Of a stretch of 64,000 nt of DNA, positions 48,636 through 61,229 are shown piece by piece. The DNA is from Paramecium sonneborni. Lineage: Eukaryota > Ciliophora > Oligohymenophorea > Peniculida > Parameciidae. A model generated the notes under the pieces. The model had not been told where the DNA came from and did not search any database. It saw only the letters and a program-made list of their open reading frames with translations. Both the position numbers and the translations under genes were made by a program. Position 1 is the stretch's first letter, and each line of letters opens with the position of its first letter. The stretch spans positions 142,258-206,257 of the forward strand of contig CAJJDN010000038.1 of NCBI GenBank assembly GCA_905182985.1, written 5' to 3'.

Positions 48636-49345
48636 TAATATTTATCAAACAAACAAACAATGTAATATTTGGCAAAATTTTACAAGGATTTTAAACAAGA
48701 TTAAAAAATCAACTATATAAATGAGCGTGATCAATTTATGAATACTATTTAATTAATAACTAACCTATTCTATTTCTAAATTTTATTTTCAAATTCATAT
48801 TTATAAAAAATAGAAAAATTAATTATTTAACTTCAAATAGAAAATAGCATATCTAGTTAAAAAATTAATGAATTAAATTTTAAAATTTAGAGTTCATTTT
48901 TAAATTTCTTTTTTTTTTAGGGGAGTATTTAACAAACTTCATTTTATTTTGCTCTTAAAATTTAACTAATGAGATTTATTCAAATATATTCTTTAATTCT
49001 AATTTAATTTAGAAAATTTGGACAAATTTAAAATTTATAGTATTAGTTAAATAAAAAGATAACATAATTTTTTATTTAAGTTAAATACATTATTTTGATT
49101 AATTTTTTACAAATTATATTTAAAACACACAATGAAGTTAAACTTTAGTAATAGATCATAGTGAATTTATTTAGTTTAGAAGTATAATAATTAGAAAATC
49201 TTCTTTAAAAAATTAAGGGATTAGCTTCGTTGCATTTTCCTTGTTATATTAATAAATTAAATTATCAATGTAAATCTTATAATTTATAATAGAATTTTTA
49301 GAAAATAGAAAAGCAAAAAATGAAGTATAAATAAATAAAAAAAAG
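48636..49345. other. Intergenic, nothing recognised
   Basis: 710 bp, AT-rich. It contains a short direct tetranucleotide run (AAACAAACAAAC) near 48647 upstream of the 743-residue gene and no supported frames. Confidence 0.5.
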
Positions 49346-51083
49346 TCAAAAGCTTAAGGATTAATAAAAATATTCACAATATTCTTTGAATAGAATTTAG
49401 AGATCCTTATAACCAGGCTATTGATAGAGTGGTTTCATTTCATCTTATGAAGCTAAGCCTAATATACAACAATTTTTGGTCGGTTAGTATTTCTGATGTT
49501 TATCATCAATACTTATAGCTACATCAATATAATTAGGTTATGCAAAATCACAATAAACAATTTATTATTTCTAGTAAATAATGAGAAAGAATTTACATTA
49601 AAGACTGCATCAGGATTTTCATATGTAGGAAGATTAATAAAATGATCAATGAACAATTAATGCAACAAAGTTGTTAATATTTTCATAGCTTCCTTATAAT
49701 TAGGGATTTTAGAGAATTAAGAATACCATTCATAAATGAGTATAACTCTTTAAACAAGAATTTGAATATAAACATAATCCATTTAAATTAATTTTGAAAC
49801 TTCAGCATTGATTTATCTAAATAATTAAAACAAATTACCCTATTGTAACATTGGGTCTTAATTCAACTCTATCAGTTACAAATTAAGGATGACCTGGTAA
49901 TAAATATCCTCCTGGAGATGATATTTTTTTAATAAATTATTTATGTTCATCAGTCATGGAAGTTTTAGTCATAAAAGGTATTTTCTTAAAAAGGGAAGTA
50001 ATTATAGAAAAAATTAATTTAGATTTGAGTTCAACTTCTTTGTTGTCAAAAATATTCCAATTTTTAGTAAAATACTTGTTTTTGTTACAGTCAACAACAA
50101 ACAATATAAAAACTTCTTTGTAGTTCTATTTAATTTGATAAATCAATTACAAATTCATGATCGAATTTATCAATTAATTACTATGCTTCAGTATCGTAAT
50201 AGTCTTGTCTTCTTTGTACCCAAACTCTTTTCAAATATTTTCTAAGGACTAAACCTATTCTAATATACCAAAAAAGTCCAGATAATTTTCTCCTTAATTT
50301 AAGTTTTTCTTCTTGTGTAAAAATCTTTTGATTATTTTTTCTTTTAGTTTTTCCATTTGAATTAGAATTATGAGTAATTTAACTATCATTCAAGGATGCC
50401 TTGCTATTAGTTCTATTATAATCAGAATTATCTCTATGTCTATCTATTTTTTATTTTTTGTCTCTATTCTTTCTTGAATGGTATTTATCATTTGTACGAT
50501 GTCTATATCTATCTATTCTGTCATCTTAATGATCAGTATATTCACTGGAATAGGAATCCCTTCTATTTCTAATACGATCTCTATTTTTTCCACCATTTTT
50601 TTATAGTAACTCTAAAACTAGTTTTTTGTAAGGGTCATCTTGATTAGATGGTTATGGATATGGATACATGAATGGAGGAGGCATATGGAAATATGGATTC
50701 ATATACATATATGGAGGTATAATTGGTTATACTTATTATTATTGCTATTATGGTGGACCTGGTAAATATTGTGGAATGATAATGGGATGTTAAACTGATT
50801 GTTTTGGACCTTATTCAATATTGTTTAATTATCTTCGCAATGTTTTTACTTCTTCAAGTAATTGTATAGTAACTTCATCTTTTTCAGGTTTAGGTTATAT
50901 GACAGATTGATTGAATGAAGGCTTATAGGATTCTGTTTTAGACTCTTTCACTAAATTAACAAGTTCTTATATAGTGTCTTTCTATTATTCTAATTTTCTT
51001 CTTAAATCTTAAATTTATTTGGAATCTCTAAAGCTCTTATTTTCTAGCTCTGGTAATATAAGACGATTGGGTGTTTTAGACAT
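49346..51083 (-). CDS. Ciliate protein with P/Y/M-rich linker and RS-like basic region
   Basis: 553 residues with introns at 50075-50102 (28 nt), 49817-49838 (22 nt) and 49571-49596 (26 nt); the exon sum fits exactly. Starts MSKTPNRLILPELENKSF, then coiled coil (QDLRRKLEQQKDTIQELVNL), a P/Y/M/F-rich low-complexity stretch (PPYMYMNPYFHMPPPFMYPY), a basic R/D/S/N stretch (DRIDRYRHRTNDKYHSRKN), and from residue ~270 a folded C-terminal half (LSGLFWYIRIGLVLRKYLKR; ISSPGGYLLPGHPQF). The latter has no recognised family. Divergent from the MORN gene 136 bp away. Confidence 0.7.
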
Positions 51084-51219
51084 AAGTTGTGAATAAATAT
51101 AAATTAGTTTAATAATTTGTTCATATATTATTGTAAGTAAGTATAATATTCAAAATAATGCAATCTAATTCAAACTAATTAGTATATGTAGGATTGAACA
51201 AAAATATTATATATTAAAA
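51084..51219. promoter_or_regulatory. Short divergent promoter between two genes
   Basis: 136 bp between opposing start codons at 51083 (minus) and 51220 (plus). It contains TATATATTA near 51209 and the word CAAACTAATTAG; no motif is established. It is likely to drive both genes. Confidence 0.4.
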
Positions 51220-52254
51220 ATGTATGAATTTATTAACAAATACAAAAATAAATATGTGAATTATGAAGATTTAAAGGATAAGGCAATATTTATAAGAAAG
51301 AATGATGGTACTTATTTTGGTGAAATATTAAATTAAAGGAAGCATGGAAAAGGTATAATGGTAAGTGGAAATTATTTTTATGCTGGAGATTTTTAAAATG
51401 ATACAAAACATGGAATAGGTTATGAAAGAAATTAAGATGGAACATCATATGATGGAGAATTTGTAAATGATTAACATTAAGGATTTGGTACATATTGGTA
51501 TGCTGATGGTAGTTATTATGAGGGAAATTGGTGTAATTCTTAGAAACATGGATAAGGATTATATAGAAAAGGAGATGATATAGAATATTATGGAGATTGG
51601 AAATTTGGTTAAATAGATGGAAAAGGTTAATTAAAGACAAAAAAATCAAAATATGAAGGAGAGTTTAAGAGTGGTTAAAAAAATGGATTTGGTATAGAAA
51701 AATTTAATGATGAAATTTGTTATCGTGGTTATTATATAAATGGTAAACCTGAAGGATAAGGTTTATTAATTGGAGATGGTTTTAAATATGAAGGTCAATT
51801 TAAGAATGGACTTAAACATGGCAATGGTAAATTAATAATTAATAATGTGGAATATGAAGGATCATTTTTAAATGATTAAAAAAATGGATATGGAGAAATC
51901 AAATGGCCAAGTGGAAGTTATTTTAAAGGATATTTTCTTAATGATGTAAGATAAGGATTTGGATAAATGTTTTGGTAAGATGGTTCATTCTATAAAGGAT
52001 AATGGTCTAATGATACATAATAAGGATAAATAAGATTGTTTAATATTCATAGATTAATTAGCACTACTTTTAATACTAACAAAGCAAATATTGAAGAACC
52101 TACTATTCCATAATTAGTTACAAACTAATCATTAAATATTAAATAAAATAATACACGTTCTAGAATATCAACAAAATCTAGAATTTCTAGCTCTTGTTCA
52201 TCTCCTCCTAAAAAAAAGTTTTGCCCAAGAAACTCAACTGTCTAAAACAATTGA
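51220..52254 (+). CDS. MORN-repeat protein
   Basis: 344 residues, no intron. Starts MYEFINKYKNKYVNYEDL. From about residue 30 to 265 there are about ten MORN units of the form Y-x-G-x-(F/W)-x-N-x-x-x-x-G-x-G, for example YDGEFVNDQHQGFGTYWYAD, YEGQFKNGLKHGNGKL and YFKGYFLNDVRQGFGQMF. The last 80 residues are S/N-rich and disordered. MORN repeats bind membranes or form elongated scaffolds and are common in ciliary and cortical proteins such as radial-spoke components. Family call firm. Confidence 0.92.
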
Positions 52255-52372
52255 TTTTTATATTATTACTCTCTAAATATTTATATATATATTTATTTAT
52301 AATCTACTCTGTACTCTGTGTCTTTTTATTATTTATCTTAATAGTTCTTATATATATTTCAAGCTTTCTTTT

Positions 52373-53565
52373 ACTTAAAGTCTAGTTAATTTGGGAGATA
52401 TACTTTTAAAAGAATCCTATAAGCGATTAATATCTCAAAACGTACAACTGCTTATCATTATTTATTATATAATTAACAGATGAACTTCAATTAATAGGTA
52501 TACCCAACATAAATCAAATCTCAAAAATCATTAAATTCTCATCAATAAAACTCCAAAAATTCTAATAAAAGATCAATACCAAATACACCTCTCTTATCCA
52601 AACATCCTACAACAAATAAGATCAACACTGTAGACGACTTTAAAAATCAAGAAAAATTCTTAGATCTTAAAAATAAAAAGACACCAATCATAAAATAAAT
52701 CTCCCTTGATACAGAACCCTAATACTTTAAAGGAAAAAGATTATCAGCTTAAACAATTTCTAATGATGTAGAAAAGGCTTAATTTCTTTAAATTTAAACA
52801 ACAAGAACTGTACGTACTAGTTAAATTCATCGAAATAATACAATTAAAGTACCAGAAACACATTAAATTTCCGGAGAATAGAAGAACAAAAATTACTTCC
52901 AAAGCGAGTCCATTAGTAATGAAAAGATCTTAGATTTGCTCTTATTGAATACACAAGAATTAAAAGGCTTTTTTTAGAAAGAGAAAGAACCTCTATAAAG
53001 AGCAAAGCCAAGAATAAATAATATTAAAGGTTTTCCATCAGATTTCTTTTCTATATTATGAGTTAAATAATATCATCAAATTTTGATTAAAACATCCAAA
53101 AATATTAATAATCTTTATGTTTCACATTTATTTATCTAGATACAATATTTAATAAGTTTCATCCTCCAATTTTAATAGTATTTAAATTTGAATAATTCTC
53201 CATCATATTTTATATTGAGATTAAAAACCTTATAAAATAAACCTAATCAAATCAAAGGCTATGCTTTTATCTTTAAGATTTAATTTATAGTAAAGTAATT
53301 TCGTATCAGTTGAAGAAGATATCTATTAAACATTTTTAATTTCAAGTTGTAATGTTTACAATGAAAGTTAATTAAAGTGATAAAAGCCAAAGTAAAAATT
53401 TTTTAAATTAAAATATTCACTTATTAATTTATATTTTTAGTAATTATCAATCAACGATTCTGCTCTGATGTTGATTTGTGTTTAAAACCCAGACTTCATA
53501 AACATAACTGTAACGCATACTACTAAAATTTTATACAATTTGGAATAATAGAGAAACTATTTAGA
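52373..53565. repeat. First copy of an exact 1,193-bp direct repeat flanking a single N
   Basis: Bases 52373-53565 recur at 53567-54759 (offset 1194) with one N at 53566. Same pattern as the repeat at 3850, pointing to an unmerged contig overlap. Confidence 0.9.
52480..53061 (+). CDS. Hypothetical S/N/Q/K-rich protein (copy 1)
   Basis: 193 residues starting MNFNQQVYPTQIKSQKSL, no intron. Basic and polar, with proline/threonine stretches (NKRSIPNTPLLSKHPTTN) and a short helical end (EKILDLLLLNTQELKGFF; GFPSDFFSIL). It looks largely disordered; no domain. It is a whole gene within the repeated block, so it appears twice in the assembly but is probably single in the genome. Confidence 0.55.
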
Positions 53566-53566
53566 N

Positions 53567-54759
53567 ACTTAAAGTCTAGTTAATTTGGGAGATATACTTT
53601 TAAAAGAATCCTATAAGCGATTAATATCTCAAAACGTACAACTGCTTATCATTATTTATTATATAATTAACAGATGAACTTCAATTAATAGGTATACCCA
53701 ACATAAATCAAATCTCAAAAATCATTAAATTCTCATCAATAAAACTCCAAAAATTCTAATAAAAGATCAATACCAAATACACCTCTCTTATCCAAACATC
53801 CTACAACAAATAAGATCAACACTGTAGACGACTTTAAAAATCAAGAAAAATTCTTAGATCTTAAAAATAAAAAGACACCAATCATAAAATAAATCTCCCT
53901 TGATACAGAACCCTAATACTTTAAAGGAAAAAGATTATCAGCTTAAACAATTTCTAATGATGTAGAAAAGGCTTAATTTCTTTAAATTTAAACAACAAGA
54001 ACTGTACGTACTAGTTAAATTCATCGAAATAATACAATTAAAGTACCAGAAACACATTAAATTTCCGGAGAATAGAAGAACAAAAATTACTTCCAAAGCG
54101 AGTCCATTAGTAATGAAAAGATCTTAGATTTGCTCTTATTGAATACACAAGAATTAAAAGGCTTTTTTTAGAAAGAGAAAGAACCTCTATAAAGAGCAAA
54201 GCCAAGAATAAATAATATTAAAGGTTTTCCATCAGATTTCTTTTCTATATTATGAGTTAAATAATATCATCAAATTTTGATTAAAACATCCAAAAATATT
54301 AATAATCTTTATGTTTCACATTTATTTATCTAGATACAATATTTAATAAGTTTCATCCTCCAATTTTAATAGTATTTAAATTTGAATAATTCTCCATCAT
54401 ATTTTATATTGAGATTAAAAACCTTATAAAATAAACCTAATCAAATCAAAGGCTATGCTTTTATCTTTAAGATTTAATTTATAGTAAAGTAATTTCGTAT
54501 CAGTTGAAGAAGATATCTATTAAACATTTTTAATTTCAAGTTGTAATGTTTACAATGAAAGTTAATTAAAGTGATAAAAGCCAAAGTAAAAATTTTTTAA
54601 ATTAAAATATTCACTTATTAATTTATATTTTTAGTAATTATCAATCAACGATTCTGCTCTGATGTTGATTTGTGTTTAAAACCCAGACTTCATAAACATA
54701 ACTGTAACGCATACTACTAAAATTTTATACAATTTGGAATAATAGAGAAACTATTTAGA
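53567..54759. repeat. Second copy of the 1,193-bp direct repeat
   Basis: Identical partner of 52373-53565. It continues into unique sequence at 54760 (TAGGTTGATTC). Confidence 0.9.
53674..54255 (+). CDS. Hypothetical S/N/Q/K-rich protein (copy 2, probable assembly duplicate)
   Basis: Exact duplicate of the gene at 52480-53061, offset 1194. Identical down to the third codon positions and 3' flank, which real paralogues would rarely be. Count as one gene. The following 550 bp to the next start codon hold no supported gene. Confidence 0.5.
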
Positions 54760-54808
54760 TAGGTTGATTCAATAAAATTAGATATTAATCTTTGAAAGAA
54801 ATAAACCA

Positions 54809-55985
54809 ATGAGGAAAGCATAATTTTAATTTGATAGACATAATTCAGCAGAGAATACTTTATATCTAAATAATACAATAATACATGGTCTTTCAATTTT
54901 AGTTTATGAATGCAATCATAAAGAATTTGAGTTTTAAGTTCACAAATAATCTGCTAAATGTATTAAAGTTCTAATTTATAAGAGATTATTCTTTTCAATA
55001 AAAATAAAGTATAATCCATTCTGGTAGAGATGCCACGAAATGATTAGCATAGTAAATGGTTACTAAATTCACCGAAACTTAATGAATCTTAAACAGTAAT
55101 ACCTCCTTTGCCTAATTAAATTTGTAGAAACTTTGAATTTTAACAAGGTTGATGGAAATTCTTAATATGATTCAGAGGAAGAAATAATTGATGATAAATA
55201 GGAGCAGTTCTTAACAATTTTTAAATACAATTGACAATAATTTAACACAGCTTCTTAAATTTTTGAAGGAAATTGTATTTGGACTTCTTTATAATTGCCA
55301 AGTAATTAATAAGTGGAAAAATAAATATTTTAATCTGAAATTTTGCCTCAATGTATTATTATATTATTTTAGAAAAACTAATTATTAATGCAATAATCCA
55401 AATTGGTTTGATCCAAAGCTAACAACAATGCCAATTATTTATAATATTTTTAGTAATTTTGAAAATATATACAAAATAGATACTTTTTAAGACTAAATGT
55501 AATTTCTTAATAAAGTATTCAACTTAAGTTAGTGTAAATTTTTGTTAACAAATTTTAATGAAGGAAATCCAACTTTATTTAAAGAAAAAGGAAAAGTAAC
55601 GTTTTTCCTAAATTATTAGATGTATCTATCAAATTGTGAATTTATTTTCTATAGAAACTGTGAGGAAGGATAATTACCAAAAAATACAGATGAAGAAGAA
55701 TTCTATTTGGATAATGAGACTTATTTTAGATATAAAGATAATAATTTTAAATATATGGTTGCACCATCTTAATAAATAATGTTAACATATTTGAAAAAAT
55801 AATTTTGTGAAGAGGGAATATTTTATGATAAATTTTCGATGTTTGATATTCTAGAAAAAATAAAGTATAACATAACATAAAAAAAACTAGAATATTTTTT
55901 GAAGAGAAGACAGAAATAAATGTCTCATTAGATATCTAGATTTGGAATCTGCAACTTAAACAATCGCCATAATGTATAACTATGA
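54809..55985 (+). CDS. Hypothetical protein, unknown
   Basis: 382 residues if the 28-nt intron 55148-55175 is removed (length then divisible by three). Starts MRKAQFQFDRHNSAENTLYL. The C-terminal half is the best-supported part: FLNYQMYLSNCEFIFYRNCE, TDEEEFYLDNETYFRYKDNN and LKKQFCEEGIFYDKFSMFDI. Without the intron the frame gives a plausible acidic stretch but then meets TGA. No known domain. Confidence 0.55.
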
Positions 55986-56309
55986 ATTTAATAAGAGAAA
56001 AATTCACATTTTTTTTTTTCTAAAAGGAATCCTGATATTGCTGTTGTTATTATCCAATTAATTAATAATAATTTAGTTAATCTTTTAATTCTGCTGAATT
56101 TATAATGTGTTAAGTTTTTATAAATAAAAAAGGCCTATTATGCATAAAATAAATTTAATGAAGGTTTGTTACAAGTTTTGCATAGTAGAATAGCATCCTT
56201 TAAAACATAAAATAAAGTGAATATAATACAGGAGTAACGATAGTTTGGTGTAAAAATAAATAAAGATGGTTGATAGTGAATACTATACCTATTATCATTT
56301 AATTAAATA
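55986..56309. other. Intergenic, nothing recognised
   Basis: 324 bp, AT-rich. It contains a run of eleven T's near 56010. No gene. Confidence 0.5.
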
Positions 56310-57322
56310 ATGAATAATAGCTTCAATAATTTTAGAGAGTGTTACAACCTCCCTGGTCATCGTAGTTTCAACTCTTAAAGTGACACTTCTTTGTTTCGAA
56401 ATAAGTAATAGAGCTTAAAGAACGATCGCAATAATCAGCATAGCTCTAATGAAGAATTATTTGCTGACATTGAAAGATCCTGTAATATGAATGTGAGTGG
56501 AGAGTCATTTCCAACAAGTGAAGAAGAACATAGTCTAATCGATTAAGCAATCGATTTATTTTCAGGTATTGGTCTAATAAACTTTCTCAGATACAAAAGT
56601 AATATTGCCGAAGCAACAAGCAGACATTAGAGATGCATAAGATTAAATAATAAAAGACATCAATCATGTTTTTGTAGATTCATGTTATAAATCATACCTT
56701 TCGACGGAAATACTTGAACCCGAATTTCTTGAGAATAATTAATCGTTCAAGGATCAATTCTATGAGAACAACCATAGACGCAAACGTAAAACCATATCAG
56801 ATGAGGATTCCCATAATTTTATTGTACGAATTGATGGTATTGAAGGAGATACAAGAACAACTGTCATGGTTAAAAATATCCCAAATAAATATACAATTCA
56901 AATGCTTAAAGAATTAATTGATTATCATCATTCAGCCTCTTATGATTTCCTTTATCTACCCATAGATTTTAAGGTATCAATATAAATTTCTATCCTCTAG
57001 AATAAATGTAATATGGGTTATGCATTCATTAATTTTGTTAATAGTCATATGATTAAATCTTTTCACAATGAATTTCATGGTTAAAAGTGGCCACATTTCA
57101 ATAGTGAAAAAGTAAGTTTCTTCTAACATTTTAGATTTGTTAATTGAGATATGCCAGAATTTAAGGTAGATCTGCACTATTGTAACACTTTTAATTTTCT
57201 AGTGTAATGAATTAAAAAGATAAGAAACTTAAACCAGTAATTGTACCTTAAAGTGAACTATAACGTATACAATAGATGATTTAAGTATAACTGTTTTTTA
57301 TTATTAGATGTAAAAATAATGA
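56310..57322 (+). CDS. Mei2-type RRM RNA-binding protein
   Basis: 304 residues; introns at 56566-56590, 56974-57000, 57112-57134 and 57285-57307, exon sum exact. Starts [20 protein letters not shown]. The C-terminal RRM is of the Mei2 'RRM3' kind: [40 protein letters not shown] and [22 protein letters not shown] and ALLQHFQFSS. These are the hallmarks of that family, in which Mei2 binds RNA to drive meiosis in fission yeast and Mei2-like proteins act in plant development. The N-terminal half is polar with a basic patch ([12 protein letters not shown]). A role in sexual development is an attractive inference only. Confidence 0.88.
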
Positions 57323-57392
57323 CATAAAAACAATTTTGTTTAGGGAATATTGATAGCACATAGATCTCAATTTTGAGTATGCTCTTAAATCA

Positions 57393-59097
57393 TCATATTC
57401 CCATAATTTAATTAATTATTTATTCACTTTTTTTCAATCTTTATGATAATTTTTTATCTACATGAATATTCTTAATACTAAGATCACTAGTATTTGGAGA
57501 TTGAAATACTGGACTTTATGTATATCTTGAAACTTTAGACATTAAATGTGTATAAGTTTCAAATAAATTTCTTGGTCTTTCTCTTAATCTTGGTAATTGT
57601 GTATATTATTATTTCATCATTTTTTCAATTAATTCCTTTTCTTTATCGAAATCTCTCATTTACAAACATAATTTTACATTTTTCAATTTCTCTTTTAGAG
57701 AACATTAATGATTATTGTATTCAACAATTTCATTGATTCTATCTTAACTAATTGTATTTGATGTTGTTTTAGATTCTCTTTAAGTTATACATTTTTTCAA
57801 TATTTCTTTTGTATTAATATCCTTTAAAATAACTTTATTATTTTCTTATCTTTATTTTGCGATCATCTTATGACATTTCTTAACCCAATCCTATCTAAAC
57901 CCATCATTACTGATTCTATAATCATTTATTCTTTCTCTCATAAATTTATCTAATCCAGAACAATTTTTTTTTGGAAGAAAATATATTATTGTTTCATATG
58001 ACATTGATTAAGCTGTGTATAATCTCTAACCAGGATTTTTTAAATCAAATAATCCTACAAATTAACCTTCACTAAATTAATTTACTTTCACATTATCAGA
58101 ACTTATTTCAACTATACCTTAAAATATTAAATAAAATCCATCAACTATGTCTCCTTATTTAAAAACTATCTAATTTATAGAATATAATTTTCTTTAAAAA
58201 TCAAAACTTAATTGTATTACTACTTCTTTAGATGATTATGGAAACATTTTACTTAACATTCCTAAAGTAAAATTCAATTTCTCTAATTTTGATTCAAAAA
58301 TTCTCAAATAATTTGTCTTATTCAAAGCCCCCAAATGCAAAGTATCTAAAGCTATAAGAGTGGCTGCTCTTGGTTCATTTCTGAATAAAGAAACTTCTCC
58401 AAAACAATCACCATCTTTCATTGTATTCACTTTTTTATATAAACAAATCATTTAACCATTTGAAAGTTTCTAATAATAACGACTTTTAAAAGGAAATAAC
58501 ATAATATCTTCCATGCTTTAATATTCCTTTAGTTGATTCTATAGATCTTAAATCTGTTTTTATAATTATTTCACATCATCTTTCTTTTTATTATTTGTCA
58601 AATCTTCTCTATATTGATTCAACTCTTGCAAAATTTATTTCTATTTCTAAATTTCTTCCTCTCTTTAAAATATTTATTCACAAATCTTACTTTTTTGGAA
58701 CATACACTAGAACTGTTCCTTTTAAAATCATATAAAAATAATCTCCCTTTTCTCCACAATGAAATACAATATTTCCTTTTTTTATTTATTTATATTCTAA
58801 GCTATTAATTGTTTATTCAATGTAATCAAAATATTCTGATTACTGTTCTAAAGCTTTAAAATAACTATATTAATAATTATTTCGTTACCCAAATTCCCTA
58901 AGAATATCTTACATATAGATTCTACTAGCTTATTCATTCAATTATAGATTCTTAGACATAATATCTATTGCCTTTTCAAATGATTCAGAAGGTAAGTCAT
59001 ATTCTCTTACTAAACTGAGATTTAAGGTACTACGACGTATAGGCAATGGTCCAATAGATGAATGAACTATTTCAGAATCATTATTATAATTATTCAT
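57393..59097 (-). CDS. Cyclic-nucleotide-binding domain protein
   Basis: 561 residues with a single 19-nt intron at 58663-58681 (GTGAATA..AAAG). Starts MNNYNNDSEIVHSSIGPLPI. A first cNMP-binding fold runs from QIKKGNIVFHCGEKGDYFYM, is interrupted by a coiled-coil insert (DLQNQLKEYQSMEDIM), and resumes with the phosphate-binding cassette MKDGDCFGEVSLFRNEPRAA. A second, more divergent fold follows (FKQGDIVDGFYLIFQGIVEI; FSEGQFVGLFDL). The end is polar. No kinase or channel is attached, so it is a regulatory or scaffold protein, similar in outline to ciliary CNBD proteins. Its start overlaps the end of the upstream gene by 20 bp. Confidence 0.85.
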
Positions 59098-60713
59098 TTT
59101 ATTATTGCAATCTTTATTAACAATATTCGTTCAGTACCTGTTAATAAGACTTTCTGATGTTCAAATGCTTTGTTCTATATGTTAAGCTATTTTAGACATT
59201 TTCTATGCTTTTTTTAAGTCTTTTATTTTCTTTTACGATTTCATCAGATATCTCAGTTTTTTCTTTACGTTTAATTTATAGCTTTGGAAAGGTATGTTTA
59301 GCATTACTTATTTTCATAATTGCTTATTAAATCTTTTAATTATTATAGGCTATGCTTTTATTTTCTTCAACAGCTTCAAATGCTGAGACTTAATCCTTAA
59401 TTTTTTTGATTGTCGATACTACATATAAGTTATAAGTTACATTTACGGATCACACTTAAAGAATCTTCTTCATTTTTGTTTTTCCTACATTTGATTTATT
59501 TAAGTGAATTAACATGATTAGTAAAATACTAGTGATGAATTGGATCTGGCAAGATTGCCTATTTCATTTAAAATATTAATTATTCAATCAATTTCCATAT
59601 TATTTTTCAAACTCTAGATGTTTTTCAAATACTTCAATTAATCCAATTTCATTTTCTTAATAGTCTTCAGCCACAGGATCAGCACTGAAAATGATATTTA
59701 ATATACTTATATTTATTTTATTTTTTGCCTTTGATTTTATTATCTATTTAAGTAGCAATGATTGTATTACTTAAAGAGTTAAGAAATCTAAATAGTATTA
59801 ATATAAATTTACTTACTTCTAATCTCTTTTATAATATTTTTCTACTTTTTCATCTCCGATATTAAAATTAGGATAATCTTTTTATCTAGTTGTTTTTATA
59901 TGTGGACTTACAATCATGAGATTGTAATTATTTTTATGATGTAGATTAAATTCTTGAGGAGTCATACTAAAGTTTTTTACATCTCTTAAATGACCTTTTG
60001 GTCTTTAACGATCATTTAAATGTCCATAAACATTTTAGTTATCATTTCTTTCAATAAAATCTGTAAACAATTCTATCGATACATCAATAAAATTACTCAC
60101 CATGTTTTCTCCTAAAATGGCTTGTATTTTACAATGTTCGATATGCTTGCTAAAATGTATATTCTTCATTTTTCACTTTAGGGGTTTTAACAAATTTGAT
60201 TTGATTTGTTACTGTACTATTATATTGTATATATATTTATTACTTCACTAATCTCACATTACGAAATCCATCTGAAGGCAAATTACTAAATTTCTATTCA
60301 GAGACATTATAGAAATCATAATTATTTAATGTATTGCTACGAAGTGAATCCCATTTACTCTTTGGTTTCATTTGTCCTTTAATAAATGGGTTGTCATAAC
60401 TTTCTCTACAAATCAAAGTATTTGCATTCCTAAAATATGATGGAGATTCCAATGAGTTTCCAAATGCATACTAAGGTAATATCTTTTTGCCTCTTTTCTC
60501 TTTTATTGGTTCTTACAATTAGTACGTATCAGTAAATGTGCTCCTTAAATACTTTGGCAATTCTTTGCTTTCTTAATTTCCTCGATTGGACTAGACTTTT
60601 TTTTAAGCGCATTACTCTTAACAATAATAAGGGCTATTCTTCTTTGCCTGTAAGCATTTTTAGATTGGACCTATTATTTATTTAATATTATATTTTTTTA
60701 TTTTTATCTTCAT
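59078..60713 (-). CDS. Multi-exon hypothetical protein, ciliate-specific
   Basis: Starts MKIKIKKYNIKQIIGPIQ at 60713. Good exons: YAFGNSLESPSYFRNANTLI, MKPKSKWDSLRSNTLNNYDF, FTDFIERNDNQNVYGHLNDR, RDVKNFSMTPQEFNLHHKNN, and a C-terminal coiled coil (EIVKENKRLKKSIENVQNSL). At least five introns of 22-29 nt are needed (for example GTGAGTAATTTT..ATAG near 60075-60102 and GTAAGTAAATT..TTTAG near 59785-59813). One junction near 59540-59590 is not resolved. About 490 residues. No domain recognised. Confidence 0.6.
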
Positions 60714-61229
60714 GTATATAACTGATTCAATTATTTTGACACAAAACATATCAAAAATCCTTTAAAAAATTTGGATATTTAGTTATCACTTTTATTATTA
60801 ATTATTATAATTTTCAAGATTTAATCAAATTCAAAGAGTATAACTATAGAATATATAGAATACTTTTAATTATCAAAGGGGTTTTGAAAATCTGAAAGGG
60901 ATCGATAGCCTCATTATATTGAAAATGCCAATTAGATAGCTACGATGAAATGAAATAAGGTTAAAAAATGTTACTAAAAATTGATAAGCTAAGCTTTAAA
61001 TTATTCCATTATTATATTGCGATAAATTTAAAGGGAAATAAAATTCAGCTAAATTCGTCTAACACTCAGTTGAAATGATTACAAACTTGCAATTCAAGAA
61101 TTAATAAATAATTACAAATTGGTTAATTCTAAAAGATAATGATGACTTTATAACAAAATTATAATAAAAAACAAGATTATTATTAATATTATCTATTTAA
61201 TATATATATTTATATTCAGCAATTAATAA
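60714..61229. other. Intergenic, nothing recognised
   Basis: 516 bp, AT-rich, no supported frame or RNA gene. Confidence 0.5.

Noticed and set aside
51290..51649. Long minus-strand open frame rich in H, N, L and F
   Set aside because: It lies exactly antisense to the MORN repeats; the glycine/tyrosine repeats on the plus strand explain it. It is open only because TTA and CTA codons are frequent.
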